Source of the DNA: Ignavibacteria bacterium
Lineage (GTDB): Bacteria > Bacteroidota > Ignavibacteria > OLB7
DNA: 64,000 nt
Assembly (NCBI GenBank): GCA_020635205.1
Contig: JACKAE010000004.1
Coordinates: 310,001 to 374,000 of the forward strand
Direction of reading: 5' to 3'
Shown here: piece after piece, positions 18,334-27,076 of the stretch
Layout of the letters: the number at the start of each line of letters is the position of its first letter
Position numbering within the stretch: the stretch's first letter is position 1
Translations under genes and position numbers: made by a program
The notes under the pieces: generated by a model
What the model saw: only the letters and a program-made list of their open reading frames with translations
Databases searched by the model: none
What the model was told of the DNA's origin: nothing

Positions 18334-19334
18334 TATATCCTCTTCACCTTAACCCCGCGCTTTCTCAGAAGATCGATAACGCTATCATCACCAACTAAAT
18401 GTCCTGCACCGACGATCACGAGATAGTCCTCTTCGTCGTTGAGAAAATCTTCGATTTGCGGAACCCACTTCTTGTTCCGCTGAACCAGCAGCAGATCGCG
18501 CATTCCGGGGGTCTCCTTCATTGAATCATTTAGTTGATGCTCTAAGCCTTCAAGGTCTCCTTTCAGCCACGCATCAACAAGGTTGTCGAACATGTCTGCC
18601 TCGGGAGCTACCTGCTCGAGCATTGTCCTGATAAAGAGATCTGTGTCTTCTCCAGCCATCTCTTTCAAGAACCCCATCTGATCTTCGATTGTCTCCAACC
18701 CCGAGGTCTCTTTCCCATCTTCTTTAGCTTTGTTTGCATAGTAGAGGTCAACCCCCAACTCCGCCTTATAGTCTTTCATGTCAGCCTCTGTCTGCTGCAA
18801 CATGACTCCGACAAACCACGGCTCCATTTGCATCAACATCGTCTTCACCATCCCACCGTTAATCGGTAGATTGCTCCCCATCTGTTGAGAGATAGCCTCC
18901 CCCACACTCTCGGCCAACGCATCAAGCCGTGGTTCAAGAAGCTCCCACGTCTCAGGTTTCAAAACATCTTCTAAAGTTTCTCCCATCGGAAGCATCGCTT
19001 CGGACATCATCCCCATCATCATGCCCTCCATGTTTTTTGTGTCGAGGTTCACCTCAAACACTACACGATCGGCCTTTGTGTATGCTTCTTCAAACTCTTT
19101 TGGGAGAGGGTGAGCACGTTCAGGCAACATGTGAACCGAACCGAGAATCCAGACTGTGTTTTGCTTCCCCTCGATCTTCCAGAGTGGGTAGCGCCCTTCA
19201 TCGTCACTCTGTGAAGAGGAAGAACAGCCAATCAGCCAGATGGTAAGGATTGGGAAAAGAATGGGTATTGTATAGCGCAGGGAACGATGTTCTCGTCCCC
19301 TGCTACTCTTATCCTGATTTTGTCTCTGTATCAC
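18333..19334 (-). CDS. TraB/GumN-family lipoprotein
   Basis: A 333-aa protein of the TraB/PrgY/GumN (Tiki-like) family. The diagnostic N-terminal strand pair reads LWKIEGKQNTVWILGSVHMLP (GS/GTxH), and the C-terminus has the matching VIVGAGHLVGDDSVIDLLRKRGVKVKRI. A signal peptide with lipobox (LTIWLIGCSSS, Cys near 38) precedes it, so it is probably anchored in the envelope. Some relatives are metalloproteases, but activity here is unknown. First gene of traB-tsaD-rsmB. Confidence 0.87.
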   Translation of the reverse strand: MIQRQNQDKSSRGREHRSLRYTIPILFPILTIWLIGCSSSSQSDDEGRYPLWKIEGKQNTVWILGSVHMLPERAHPLPKEFEEAYTKADRVVFEVNLDTKNMEGMMMGMMSEAMLPMGETLEDVLKPETWELLEPRLDALAESVGEAISQQMGSNLPINGGMVKTMLMQMEPWFVGVMLQQTEADMKDYKAELGVDLYYANKAKEDGKETSGLETIEDQMGFLKEMAGEDTDLFIRTMLEQVAPEADMFDNLVDAWLKGDLEGLEHQLNDSMKETPGMRDLLLVQRNKKWVPQIEDFLNDEEDYLVIVGAGHLVGDDSVIDLLRKRGVKVKRI

Positions 19335-19337
19335 GAA

Positions 19338-19643
19338 TTATAGCTCTTTCAGTTTTTGTTCCACACTATCGATCTTCTCCTGCATTGTCTGCTCACGATC
19401 CACCCGCGTTCCAACTCTAATAGAGGTACTCACCCGTGGTGCTCCCATTTCGTGAACAACTTCGTGGCATCGTTTCACCGCAGCAAATACGGCATCCCAC
19501 TCACCTTCGATATTCGTCCCATAGGCGTGCAAGAGGTGCTTTAGCTTTGCCTCCTCAAGCACTCGTTGACAAGCAGCAACATAAGGAGAGACTGAGATGC
19601 CGACACCAACCGGCACAACGCAGAGATCAACAATAACCTTCAT
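19338..19643 (-). CDS. MTH1187/YqgV-family thiamine-binding protein
   Basis: A 101-aa ferredoxin-like-fold protein of the MTH1187/YqgV family (DUF77). Typical features are the start VDLCVVPVGVGISVSPYVA and the later HAYGTNIEGEWDAVFAAVKRCHEVVH. Members bind thiamine or related ligands. It lies 5 bp after the glutamate dehydrogenase stop and is probably co-transcribed with it. Confidence 0.87.
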   Translation of the reverse strand: MKVIVDLCVVPVGVGISVSPYVAACQRVLEEAKLKHLLHAYGTNIEGEWDAVFAAVKRCHEVVHEMGAPRVSTSIRVGTRVDREQTMQEKIDSVEQKLKEL

Positions 19644-19648
19644 GCTGA

Positions 19649-20917
19649 CTACACACCTCGCAAACGTGTTGCTTTCTCAAGCCGTTCGATTGCGAGAACG
19701 TAGGCGGCAAGTCTCAATGAAATCTTATGCTTTTGTGCAATCTCATAGATATGCTGGAAGCTATTGACGAGAATTTTCTCGAGCTTGTCGCGCACCTCCT
19801 CAAGTTCCCAGTGAAACTGTTGAAGGTTCTGCACCCACTCGAAGTAGGAGACAGTAACGCCGCCAGCATTAGCCAAAATATCTGGAAGGACGACGACACC
19901 TTTATCGTTGAGAATCGCATCGGCTCGCCCAGTGATCGGTTCATTTGCACCTTCAACGATCATGCGCGCCTTGATCTTATCAGCATTTTCAACTGTTATC
20001 ACCCGACCCAACGCTGCCGGAATCAGAACATCGCACTCCAGTTCAAGCAACTCCTCGTTCGTCATTCGCTCCCCACCTTCAAAGCCTTCAAGTGTTGGAT
20101 GATTCTTCAAATGGTTGATTGCTGCAGGAATGTTTACGCCGTCACTATTTACAATCGCACCACTTACATCGCTGATCCCAACGATTTTCACCCCCATCTC
20201 GTCGAGGGTCCAGGCAGCATACGAACCAACATTTCCGAACCCTTGAATAGCTACAGTAGAGTGGTGAAGGTCGATACCGTAAGTCTTTGCAGCTTCGCGA
20301 AGAATAATCACAGCCCCCCGTCCAGTCGCTTCGGCTCGCCCTTGTGATCCCCCCAACTCAATAGGTTTGCCAGTAACGATTCCGGGAGTATGTCCGTGGC
20401 GACGGCTGTACTCATCCATCATCCAGGCCATTACTTGAGCGTTGGTATTTACATCGGGCGCAGGGATGTCTTCCTGTGGCCCGATAATTGGATCGATCTT
20501 GTCGATGAACATCCGGGTCATACGCTCCAACTCTGTCGCGGAGAGTGTTCGAGGATCGACAGTAACGCCCCCCTTTCCACCACCATACGGGATGCCGACA
20601 ACGGCTGTTTTCAATGTCATTAGTGCTGCAAGCGCACGAACTTCATCAAGGTCAACATCTTGGTGGTATCGGATTCCCCCTTTATATGCCCCGCGCGCAT
20701 TGTTGTGCTGAACACGGTAGCCAATAAACACCCGTAACTCACCATTATCCATTCGCGTTGGAATCTCGACGCGAACCTCGCGGTCAATCGACTTGATAAG
20801 CTCGGCATAGCCGGGATCAATTTCAACGTATCGCGCAGCGTGATCGAAGTTCTTCATCACGATGTCGAAAGCCGACTGTGATGAAGGGTGCATTGTAGCA
20901 GTAGTTGCTTCTGACAT
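19649..20917 (-). CDS. Glutamate dehydrogenase (Glu/Leu/Phe/Val family)
   Basis: Reversible oxidative deamination of glutamate to 2-oxoglutarate. The substrate-binding loop PYGGGKGGVTVDP (about 110-122), with catalytic lysine, and PAPDVNTNAQVMAWMMDEYS are present. The Rossmann dinucleotide motif is GFGNVGSYAA (about 227-236), and an acidic residue pattern after it leaves NAD versus NADP open. At 422 aa it is a normal hexameric class enzyme. Confidence 0.93.
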   Translation of the reverse strand: MSEATTATMHPSSQSAFDIVMKNFDHAARYVEIDPGYAELIKSIDREVRVEIPTRMDNGELRVFIGYRVQHNNARGAYKGGIRYHQDVDLDEVRALAALMTLKTAVVGIPYGGGKGGVTVDPRTLSATELERMTRMFIDKIDPIIGPQEDIPAPDVNTNAQVMAWMMDEYSRRHGHTPGIVTGKPIELGGSQGRAEATGRGAVIILREAAKTYGIDLHHSTVAIQGFGNVGSYAAWTLDEMGVKIVGISDVSGAIVNSDGVNIPAAINHLKNHPTLEGFEGGERMTNEELLELECDVLIPAALGRVITVENADKIKARMIVEGANEPITGRADAILNDKGVVVLPDILANAGGVTVSYFEWVQNLQQFHWELEEVRDKLEKILVNSFQHIYEIAQKHKISLRLAAYVLAIERLEKATRLRGV

Positions 20918-20952
20918 AAGATTTTCTCTCGGTAAAGGTTGTGGAATCTGAA

Positions 20953-21498
20953 TCAGACTTCCATCATCTCCTGTTTGATTTGTCCAGAGGCAAAATTGGC
21001 CTCTGCGGTCTTATCCGGGTATGCAGGAACAACCGGAATCGAAGCTCCCATCCCCGGATTTTCGGGAGGAACCGGTACGCGAATATCATCGGGATTGTCT
21101 GGCGGATTGCGGTACGTAGTTTCAGGATTCATCTGATGGTCGAGATACATCCAAATTGACCGCGATATACGGATTGTAAGGGGAATCAGTGGAATAAAAC
21201 TGAGCGAAGCGACAATACCAGCTATCGCTGGATGAAGGTCACGGAAGAACCAGAGAAGACAGAACATGGTGAAGAGGGCAACAGGAGTTGCCAACAGCAC
21301 ACCAATCCAGATTGCCCCGGAGAAGTATCCTGGCTCCCTTTCAAACTTGATCCCGCAACTTGGGCAGAGCCGGTTCATCTGCGAGCCATGTGCATAGACA
21401 ATCCCCTTCTTGCACTCTGGGCATCGCACCCGAATAATGGCACTGACTTCCGACGGTTCGCTTAACACGTTTGCTGATTCTTCGCTCTTGTTCTTCAT
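20953..21498 (-). CDS. DUF983-family membrane protein with zinc-ribbon
   Basis: A 181-aa protein: an N-terminal two-CxxC zinc ribbon (CPECKKG...CPSCGIKFE, about 30-55) and two transmembrane helices (about 63-86 and 92-115), the DUF983 pattern. A Pro/Asn-rich C-terminal tail follows. Function unknown. It lies 35 bp upstream of glutamate dehydrogenase on the same strand. Confidence 0.8.
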   Translation of the reverse strand: MKNKSEESANVLSEPSEVSAIIRVRCPECKKGIVYAHGSQMNRLCPSCGIKFEREPGYFSGAIWIGVLLATPVALFTMFCLLWFFRDLHPAIAGIVASLSFIPLIPLTIRISRSIWMYLDHQMNPETTYRNPPDNPDDIRVPVPPENPGMGASIPVVPAYPDKTAEANFASGQIKQEMMEV

Positions 21499-21571
21499 GG
21501 CGGTTCTCTATCCTTATCCTTCTACCATCCATAATGTACTTCGTAATACATTTGAGACCGCCCCGCTCACT

Positions 21572-21928
21572 CTAACGCTCGTACCCCCACTTCTGCTCGT
21601 TCTCGATCACCTGCTCTGGCGTCGGATCATCGCGGAGCTTATCGGGTGTTATCGTAAAGTCACCACGTGAATGTTCTTGGAACACCTGCGCGTTCTGCTC
21701 AATATCATCGTTGAACACCTGTGGCACAGCAGCGTCTTCGAAGATAGCTCCCCACGGGCACTCCGGTTCGCACGCGCCACAGTCGATGCACTCATCTGGA
21801 TCGATAAACAACTGGTTTCGGTATGATTGATTATCTACCTTCAACCCGTAAATACAATCGACCGGACATACCTCTACACAGGCAGTATCTTTACAGTCTG
21901 AACAGAGTCTGGTTATGACCCATGTCAT
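21572..21928 (-). CDS. FdxA-type ferredoxin with two cluster motifs
   Basis: A 118-aa electron carrier. The N-terminal half has CSDCKDTACVEVCPVDC and the second half CIDCGACEPECPWGAI, the arrangement of 7Fe/8Fe bacterial ferredoxins (FdxA, Azotobacter type) with the VDCIYG and DPDECIDCG signatures. The C-terminal 40 residues are an acidic tail typical of this class. The redox partner is not visible. Confidence 0.92.
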   Translation of the reverse strand: MTWVITRLCSDCKDTACVEVCPVDCIYGLKVDNQSYRNQLFIDPDECIDCGACEPECPWGAIFEDAAVPQVFNDDIEQNAQVFQEHSRGDFTITPDKLRDDPTPEQVIENEQKWGYER

Positions 21929-22123
21929 AGTATCGTTTCTCCTGAATTGATTTGTAGTTCAAGCACGATTCTCCTCCTCCTTTTGGCTCTGGCATAACCA
22001 GCTTCACGTCCTACTGAAGGAGAGAACAACGTGAAAATATGAAGAAAGAATGGGCGAACAAGGGATTGAATCGGTGTAGTTAGCCGACAGTTTCTCACAA
22101 GCGCCGCAACGATACGTTCTCCT

Positions 22124-23005
22124 TCACGACCGACCAAGCAAATGGCGGGCTAAGTCGCGCAAATAATCTTCCCTTGCCGAGAGCGTTTGGCGCACGGTTT
22201 CGAGTGACTCAGCGTGTGGTTTTACTCCAAAATCATCTGGAAGTGATGGAAGCGCTAACTCGTTCACGAAAGCAAATGGAGTCTCCTCGATCTTCTTGTT
22301 GTATGACTCCACCATCAATCGTTCTAAGTTGACGACATCGTAGGAATTGTAAGCGAGAAGGGTTTCAAGCGACTTAGCATCTCCATTTCGGACATAATCT
22401 TTCCAGAGCAAAATGGCAGCATACCCATCTACACCATCAAGAACTCCACGATCAATCTCAAACTCACGCTCAACAACTTTTAGCCCACCACGATATCCGA
22501 GCGAAGCCATGATGTGGCGCAAATCTATGTGGGCGTGGGTAAGCTGAATCTGAAACCAATGCTCGATGAAGGGAATATCAAATGAAGCTCCGTTCCAGGT
22601 AATCAGCAGTGAGTAGTCGAAGATGTCATCTTGGAAGTCGCGCAGATTCTCGCCGTGCACGTAGTGGCGAAGCTCCGAACCATCCCAGAGTGCAATCGTT
22701 GTGATAATCCCATTCTCCATTGAGCCGCCATCGGTTTCAATGTCGATGTAGGCGGCACTTCCCCTGAACTCAGGAAAGAGCCTCCACGATTCCCCGTTCG
22801 GTAGTCGGTCAGCAAACCACCGGCTATCCCCTGCCCGGAGCTTTTCTATGGAAAGGTGGAGTTGCTCATCGATTGGACGTTTGACCGGGAGATGCTGGAT
22901 CGGGATATCGAGAGCTTCTTCCCAACTTAACGCCCCAGCCTCCCAAAGGCGTTCTTCAGTGAGGGGACCTATTTTTTCGATATGTCGGAACGTGTTCTGC
23001 AACAT
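22124..23005 (-). CDS. YprB-like RNase H-fold 3'-5' exonuclease
   Basis: A 293-aa protein of the YprB ribonuclease-H-like family. The exonuclease signature is seen as YIDIETDG (DxE, about 86-93), LITWNGASFDIPFIE (about 132-146) and the terminal YNSYDVVNLE (about 218-227), which supply the acidic metal-binding set. The N-terminal ~75 residues may be a helical specificity segment. Substrate unknown. The start is 27 bp downstream of the HAD gene on the same strand. Confidence 0.8.
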   Translation of the reverse strand: MLQNTFRHIEKIGPLTEERLWEAGALSWEEALDIPIQHLPVKRPIDEQLHLSIEKLRAGDSRWFADRLPNGESWRLFPEFRGSAAYIDIETDGGSMENGIITTIALWDGSELRHYVHGENLRDFQDDIFDYSLLITWNGASFDIPFIEHWFQIQLTHAHIDLRHIMASLGYRGGLKVVEREFEIDRGVLDGVDGYAAILLWKDYVRNGDAKSLETLLAYNSYDVVNLERLMVESYNKKIEETPFAFVNELALPSLPDDFGVKPHAESLETVRQTLSAREDYLRDLARHLLGRS

Positions 23006-23032
23006 TGGAGATCATAAGTCTCGTTGGCGAAC

Positions 23033-23722
23033 TCAGTAACTTGAGCGGAGAAGAATTGCGCGCAGATCATCCAGTGAATGAATTACGTGATTGGCTTGTT
23101 CTAAGCCAGATGCAGGACGCCACTCCATTCCACGATACCAGATTGTTCTGCAGCCTAAACTATTTCCGGGAGCAATATCATTCTTCCACGAATCTCCTAC
23201 AATAGCAATTTCCTCTGGGAGGAAGCCAAGCTGAGCAATTGCCCGTCGCCATATTTCTGGATCGGGCTTGCGAACGCCGAGAAGTGCCGAGTCAATCGTG
23301 AGGGTGAGGAATTGCTGTAGGTCAAATTCGGTACAGATGGCATCTAAGTTGCCGTAGAAATTCGAGACTATTCCGATGCGGTATCGGAGGGCAAGGTCGC
23401 GAAGGAGAGTGCGGACTTCCTCCATCCGCCTCACAGTCATCTGATAGAATTGATCGGCAATCTCTACTGCCCGCCCGTTCCGATGATCCCCCAGTGCCTC
23501 AAACTGGTAGGCTACCTGAAGGTAAAGTGTTTGCTGAAACGTCTCTGCGCGCAACCCTTCGCGAACCAAACGACGTTCCGATGTGATATATGCCCCTTCG
23601 AGAGTTTCAACCGACTGTTCGGGAAACTCTTCAATTAATTTCTCCCGAAAGAGTGCCCCCCAATGATCTCCGTTGGAATTAAGAGTGCCACCGAAATCGA
23701 ACAATACCCCTTTGATACTCAC
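23033..23722 (-). CDS. HAD-superfamily hydrolase
   Basis: A 229-aa HAD phosphatase: motif I DFGGTLN (nucleophile Asp near residue 9) in FDFGGTL, motif II IVSNFYG (about 117-123), motif III K (KPDPEIW, about 149-155) and motif IV VGDSWKNDI (about 173-181). The first acid-plus-two residue is Gly rather than Asp (DFGGT in place of DxDGT), a variation known in this class. GTG start overlapping the CDP-alcohol transferase stop (GTGA). A plausible role is removing a phosphate from the lipid headgroup intermediate of this operon. Confidence 0.85.
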   Translation of the reverse strand: MSIKGVLFDFGGTLNSNGDHWGALFREKLIEEFPEQSVETLEGAYITSERRLVREGLRAETFQQTLYLQVAYQFEALGDHRNGRAVEIADQFYQMTVRRMEEVRTLLRDLALRYRIGIVSNFYGNLDAICTEFDLQQFLTLTIDSALLGVRKPDPEIWRRAIAQLGFLPEEIAIVGDSWKNDIAPGNSLGCRTIWYRGMEWRPASGLEQANHVIHSLDDLRAILLRSSY

Positions 23723-24660
23723 GCAACTGCCTCCGACAAGCTAAACGTTTTGTCCCCCTCCAACTCAGCCATCCTCGTAATCTCCTGATTGTTCTTCTCC
23801 TGTTTGCGAAGCACAGCCCAAAGTGTAAGGTTCATCAGCGTAAGTTCTACAATGAAGAAAAGTGTGGGGTAGCCAATCGCTACGAACGCAAAAAGCGTGA
23901 GCACTCGACCGTTTATTGTCAAGTAATTATAGTACTTCAACAGTGGCCTGTTCAAGCTACGGTAGCGACTGACAATTGCATCGGGCAGTTTATTCCCGTA
24001 ACGAACTTCAAGCGTATCACGCATCAACTGAAACTTCGGCGAGAAGGTCTCTTGCTGTACTGTATGGTTCACGTAAACCTTGTAGAAGAGCTTTGTAAAG
24101 AAATTGCGTCGCCAAGTGAGTTGGTTGTATCGCTCGATAACTGCTGATGCCCGCTCCAGTTCACTCTTTCCACCTTTCACACCAAAGCGGAGGAAGGCAT
24201 TGCGATAGTAGTCGGCCATTGCACTCTGTAGTGAGTGACTTGCTCCAGCTGCAAGAGCCACGATAAAAATCCACCATCCAATAACACCATCGTTCAAAGC
24301 ATAGTGAAATGATATGTGGAAGTACATGCTTGCAAAGACCACACTTCCACCGAGACCATCGAGAATCCGTCCAAGCTGAGAGGTCTGCCCAGTCATTCTG
24401 GCAAGCTGTCCGTCGGCACTGTCGAAGATGTTTGAGATCACCCACAGCCCCATTCCGATAGCGTTTAAGGCAAGTGTGTTATAGAAGAAGAAGTGCCCAG
24501 CTATCACCCCAATAGTAATACCAATCACCGTAATCAGATTCGGCTTCAGCTTAAGGTACTTAGCAGCAAGGGCAAGGCGGTAGCCGACACGACGATAGAA
24601 CCAGATGTCGATCACCTCTTCGACATCCCTTGCCTTGTAGGTCTCTGCTACAGTGCTCAC
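23719..24660 (-). CDS. CDP-alcohol phosphatidyltransferase-family membrane protein
   Basis: A 313-aa integral membrane protein with the class-I CDP-alcohol phosphotransferase motif: D-SA-DGQLAR-(8)-G-RIL-D-GLG-G at about 82-105. The motif normally ends with a fourth Asp (the proposed catalytic base); here that position is Gly. Several transmembrane helices surround the motif and the C-terminus. Between them lies a charged insertion of about 80 residues (RNAFLRFGVKGG... to RYRSLNRP). Start lies 2 bp after the ATP-grasp stop. Likely joins a CDP-activated alcohol to a lipid or small acceptor. Confidence 0.83.
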   Translation of the reverse strand: MSTVAETYKARDVEEVIDIWFYRRVGYRLALAAKYLKLKPNLITVIGITIGVIAGHFFFYNTLALNAIGMGLWVISNIFDSADGQLARMTGQTSQLGRILDGLGGSVVFASMYFHISFHYALNDGVIGWWIFIVALAAGASHSLQSAMADYYRNAFLRFGVKGGKSELERASAVIERYNQLTWRRNFFTKLFYKVYVNHTVQQETFSPKFQLMRDTLEVRYGNKLPDAIVSRYRSLNRPLLKYYNYLTINGRVLTLFAFVAIGYPTLFFIVELTLMNLTLWAVLRKQEKNNQEITRMAELEGDKTFSLSEAVA

Positions 24661-24662
24661 GC

Positions 24663-25562
24663 TTACTCACTCCTCCCAACTGTTTCCATTCTTGCCGAAT
24701 CTGCTTCATTGTCCGAACCGAGCGAAAATGCCTCGAGAATTGCATCCACCATAACAGGGACGGCCTGGTCGCGCACAGTACCAAAACTTGGCCACGCATT
24801 GAAGTCGATAAAACGGAACTGACCACTCTCAGTAAACACCGCATCTCCGCCATAAATAGTTAGCCCAAGAATAGCAGCAATCCTGTCGGCCTCCTGTTGG
24901 AACTCACCTCCACTTACCTCCAACGGTTCTCCAGTCAGGAAATCCTGTGTGTGAAAAAACCGTCCACCTGAAATAGCGTAAAACTTGACAACCTGTCCCG
25001 GCAAGTGCTCCTGTACAATTGCGGTCTCTACCGACCGTGAACGGAAATTTGCAAGCGCTTGACCGAACTCCCCTCTGTCGTGAACGAGAAGGACATCATT
25101 TGGGTGAGCCGCATGAACATCACCACGCTTCAACCAAAAAGGTTCTCCTAATGTTTTGCTGAGCATGACATACGCAGCTTCTTCAAAGTCTTCCAGATCT
25201 TCTTCAACGAGCGATGTCAGAATTCTTGTTTGGGCAAACAGTTTTTCATCAGAAAGTCGTAAGGCGAGAAAGACTCGATAGGTGTTGAGAATTGACTCAA
25301 ACGAGTTGACGATAATCCCCCCCCCTGACTCCACCCGCGTGAGAAGGGCTGTGTTTTCAGGACGTTGAGCCATCGAAATAACATAGCGGGGTGATGCACT
25401 ATCGAGATAGGTGGCAAGTTCATCTTCCTCAATCACTTCTACTTCAAAGCCTCGACCTCGCAGTTGATTGCAGGCAAGATCAAACATGAGTGAATCGTTC
25501 GATTTGTGAGTGGCACTGTGTTGAGTGCTTCTTCTAATAGCTAAGATCATTTCACCACTCAT
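24663..25562 (-). CDS. ATP-grasp (RimK-like) ligase
   Basis: A 299-aa protein with ATP-grasp features: a central lysine-containing nucleotide strand (FWLKRGDVHAAH), the hinge IVQEHLPGQVVKFYAISG and the terminal metal-binding FRFIDFNAWPSFGTVRD (Asp-x-Asn). This ligase type couples a carboxylate to an amine with ATP hydrolysis; the acceptor is unknown. The start is set at the seventh codon of the open frame because it gives a classic ATGA overlap with the nucleotidyltransferase stop. It is sandwiched in the lipid-headgroup-like operon. Confidence 0.75.
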   Translation of the reverse strand: MSGEMILAIRRSTQHSATHKSNDSLMFDLACNQLRGRGFEVEVIEEDELATYLDSASPRYVISMAQRPENTALLTRVESGGGIIVNSFESILNTYRVFLALRLSDEKLFAQTRILTSLVEEDLEDFEEAAYVMLSKTLGEPFWLKRGDVHAAHPNDVLLVHDRGEFGQALANFRSRSVETAIVQEHLPGQVVKFYAISGGRFFHTQDFLTGEPLEVSGGEFQQEADRIAAILGLTIYGGDAVFTESGQFRFIDFNAWPSFGTVRDQAVPVMVDAILEAFSLGSDNEADSARMETVGRSE

Positions 25563-26272
25563 TTGGCAACTCCACTCCATTGATTAATAAACTCTTCTGC
25601 GGTCGCTATATCTGCTCTGTGGTCAACGTCAACAATCTTGCCAAAACGGTGGCCATACAGACGGTAGCCTCTTTCAACAAGCCACTCTTGAAATTTCCTT
25701 AGGCGTTCTAATCCAAGCTCCTCTACTACCGGTATTTCATCGAATACATTTGGTGTAAACCAGTAGAGTCCTCCAGTAATCCACTCCGACCCGGCAGCGG
25801 AATCGCCTATTGCAGAAATTCTGTCGTCCGATTCTAACGTAGCATAGAGTGGTTTTTCATCGTCGACAAACCGAGTAAGGGCTATAATTCCCTCGGCATT
25901 CTCACTCTGGTGGCAACGGTCGATCCACGATTTCAGATCGGACGGATGATAAATTGCGTCGACTGTAGCGAGAAAGAATGGAGAAGATTTCAAGAGTGGT
26001 GCTAAGGTGAAGAGGCTGTGCATCGAGCTGCGAGTAGACTTCACGATAATCTCAACTGGCACACCAAAATCGGTCTCACGTAGGTACAATTCCAGTTCTG
26101 GGGACTCCTCGTTGACGATACACTTTACCTCTGTAATCCCATGTTGAACGAACGTAGCGATTGTTCTCTTAGCCAATGGAACTCCAAGAACTGGAACTAA
26201 GCCTTTTGGAACCGTTACTCCTTCTGACCGGAGTCGCGCCCCCTCTCCAGCAGCAATCAATGCCAAGGTCAT
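25559..26272 (-). CDS. Sugar/alcohol-phosphate nucleotidyltransferase
   Basis: A GT-A nucleotidyltransferase of 237 aa. The N-terminal signature is ALIAAGEGARLRSEGVTVPKGLVPV (a loop GEGxRL...PKGL), and ATVDAIYHPSD supplies the metal-binding Asp. The frame is open into the tRNA-Pro gene, so the start is placed at the Met directly before the signature. It probably makes a CDP- or other NDP-activated polyol for the CDP-alcohol transferase downstream. First gene of a four-gene, overlapping operon. Confidence 0.83.
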   Translation of the reverse strand: MTLALIAAGEGARLRSEGVTVPKGLVPVLGVPLAKRTIATFVQHGITEVKCIVNEESPELELYLRETDFGVPVEIIVKSTRSSMHSLFTLAPLLKSSPFFLATVDAIYHPSDLKSWIDRCHQSENAEGIIALTRFVDDEKPLYATLESDDRISAIGDSAAGSEWITGGLYWFTPNVFDEIPVVEELGLERLRKFQEWLVERGYRLYGHRFGKIVDVDHRADIATAEEFINQWSGVAK

Positions 26273-26333
26273 AGCCGAGATATCTTTGGTGAGTTCAATA
26301 CGTTCTTCCCCTTCGTTTAAAGATTGCCATAAT

Positions 26334-26365
26334 GAAAAACCGACCGGAGGTGAAGTTCCGGTCGG
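26334..26365 (-). terminator. Terminator after tRNA-Pro
   Basis: A 9-bp perfect stem (CCGACCGGA with its complement), 8-nt loop, followed by TTTTTC on the minus strand, 20 bp after the tRNA-Pro 3' end. The nucleotidyltransferase operon begins 60 bp further on. Confidence 0.8.
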
Positions 26366-26385
26366 CACATTAACAGAATCTGTTG

Positions 26386-26459
26386 TCGGAGCGGCGGGAT
26401 TCGAACCCACGACCTCCTGAACCCCATTCAGGTGCGCTACCGGGCTGCGCTACGCTCCG
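26386..26459 (-). tRNA. tRNA-Pro (GGG anticodon)
   Basis: A 74-nt cloverleaf. The acceptor stem is CGGAGCG/CGCTCCG with discriminator A, the D-arm has GCGCAGCCCGGTAGCGC, the anticodon stem CCTGA/TCAGG encloses loop ATGGGGT, and the T-arm carries GTTCGAATC. Positions 34-36 read GGG, proline. CCA is not encoded. Confidence 0.96.
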
Positions 26460-26510
26460 AGCAAATATCGTCCAACAGCCATCGCAACGACATCGCCGGC
26501 AAAGATAGTG

Positions 26511-26894
26511 CTAAACGGTTGAACTCCCATTTCTCAGCTTGTCAAGGAGTTTTACGAGAGTTGTCCGAACATTTTTGAGGTCGTCGGCAAGCGTATCAAT
26601 CTGCTCTATTTCAACTGGCGCGGCAGCAAAATCATCTGGCAGGATAGGCATCCCATTATCGAACGTCAGTTGCTCCAACACTTGTCGAGCACCACTGATT
26701 GTGTAGCGATCTTCCCGCGTGAGCCTCTTGATAAGGCGGATAATCTCAATATCCTTTTCAGTATAGATACGATTCCCCGCACGATTTTTTTGCGGACGCA
26801 ACTGACTGAACTCACGCTCCCAATACCGTAATACGTATTGCTCCAAATCTACCATCTTGCTTACTTCGCTGATGGAGTAGTAGAGCTTTTTCAT
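26511..26894 (-). CDS. MerR-family transcriptional regulator
   Basis: A compact MerR-like DNA-binding protein of 127 aa. The winged HTH begins YYSISEVSKMVDLEQYVLRYWEREF and continues QKNRAGNRIYTEKDIEII, the family fold. The downstream helix (LTREDRYTISGARQVLEQL) is the dimerisation region. No cysteines are present, so it is not a metal sensor. The open frame runs 27 codons further upstream, but homology begins at MKKLYYS. Similar single-copy MerR proteins are common in Bacteroidota. Confidence 0.85.
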   Translation of the reverse strand: MKKLYYSISEVSKMVDLEQYVLRYWEREFSQLRPQKNRAGNRIYTEKDIEIIRLIKRLTREDRYTISGARQVLEQLTFDNGMPILPDDFAAAPVEIEQIDTLADDLKNVRTTLVKLLDKLRNGSSTV

Positions 26895-27014
26895 TTCCAA
26901 GTCTTTCATCACGTCCGATGCAATGTGGTGCTGAAGAACGAATTGAAACTTACGGAAACAGAGCGTGGAGCGCAAGCAGTTAGCACCAGATTCTTGAAGT
27001 TCTTCTTCAAATAG

Positions 27015-27049
27015 AAAACCGCAGGTGCTCGATCAACACCTGCGGTTTT
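27015..27049. terminator. Bidirectional terminator
   Basis: A perfect 9-bp stem CCGCAGGTG with its complement around a 9-nt loop, flanked by four A on the left and four T on the right. It separates ybjN-like from merR and can stop transcription on either strand. Confidence 0.85.
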
Positions 27050-27076
27050 GTAGAGATTATATGGAAAGAAAGTCCC

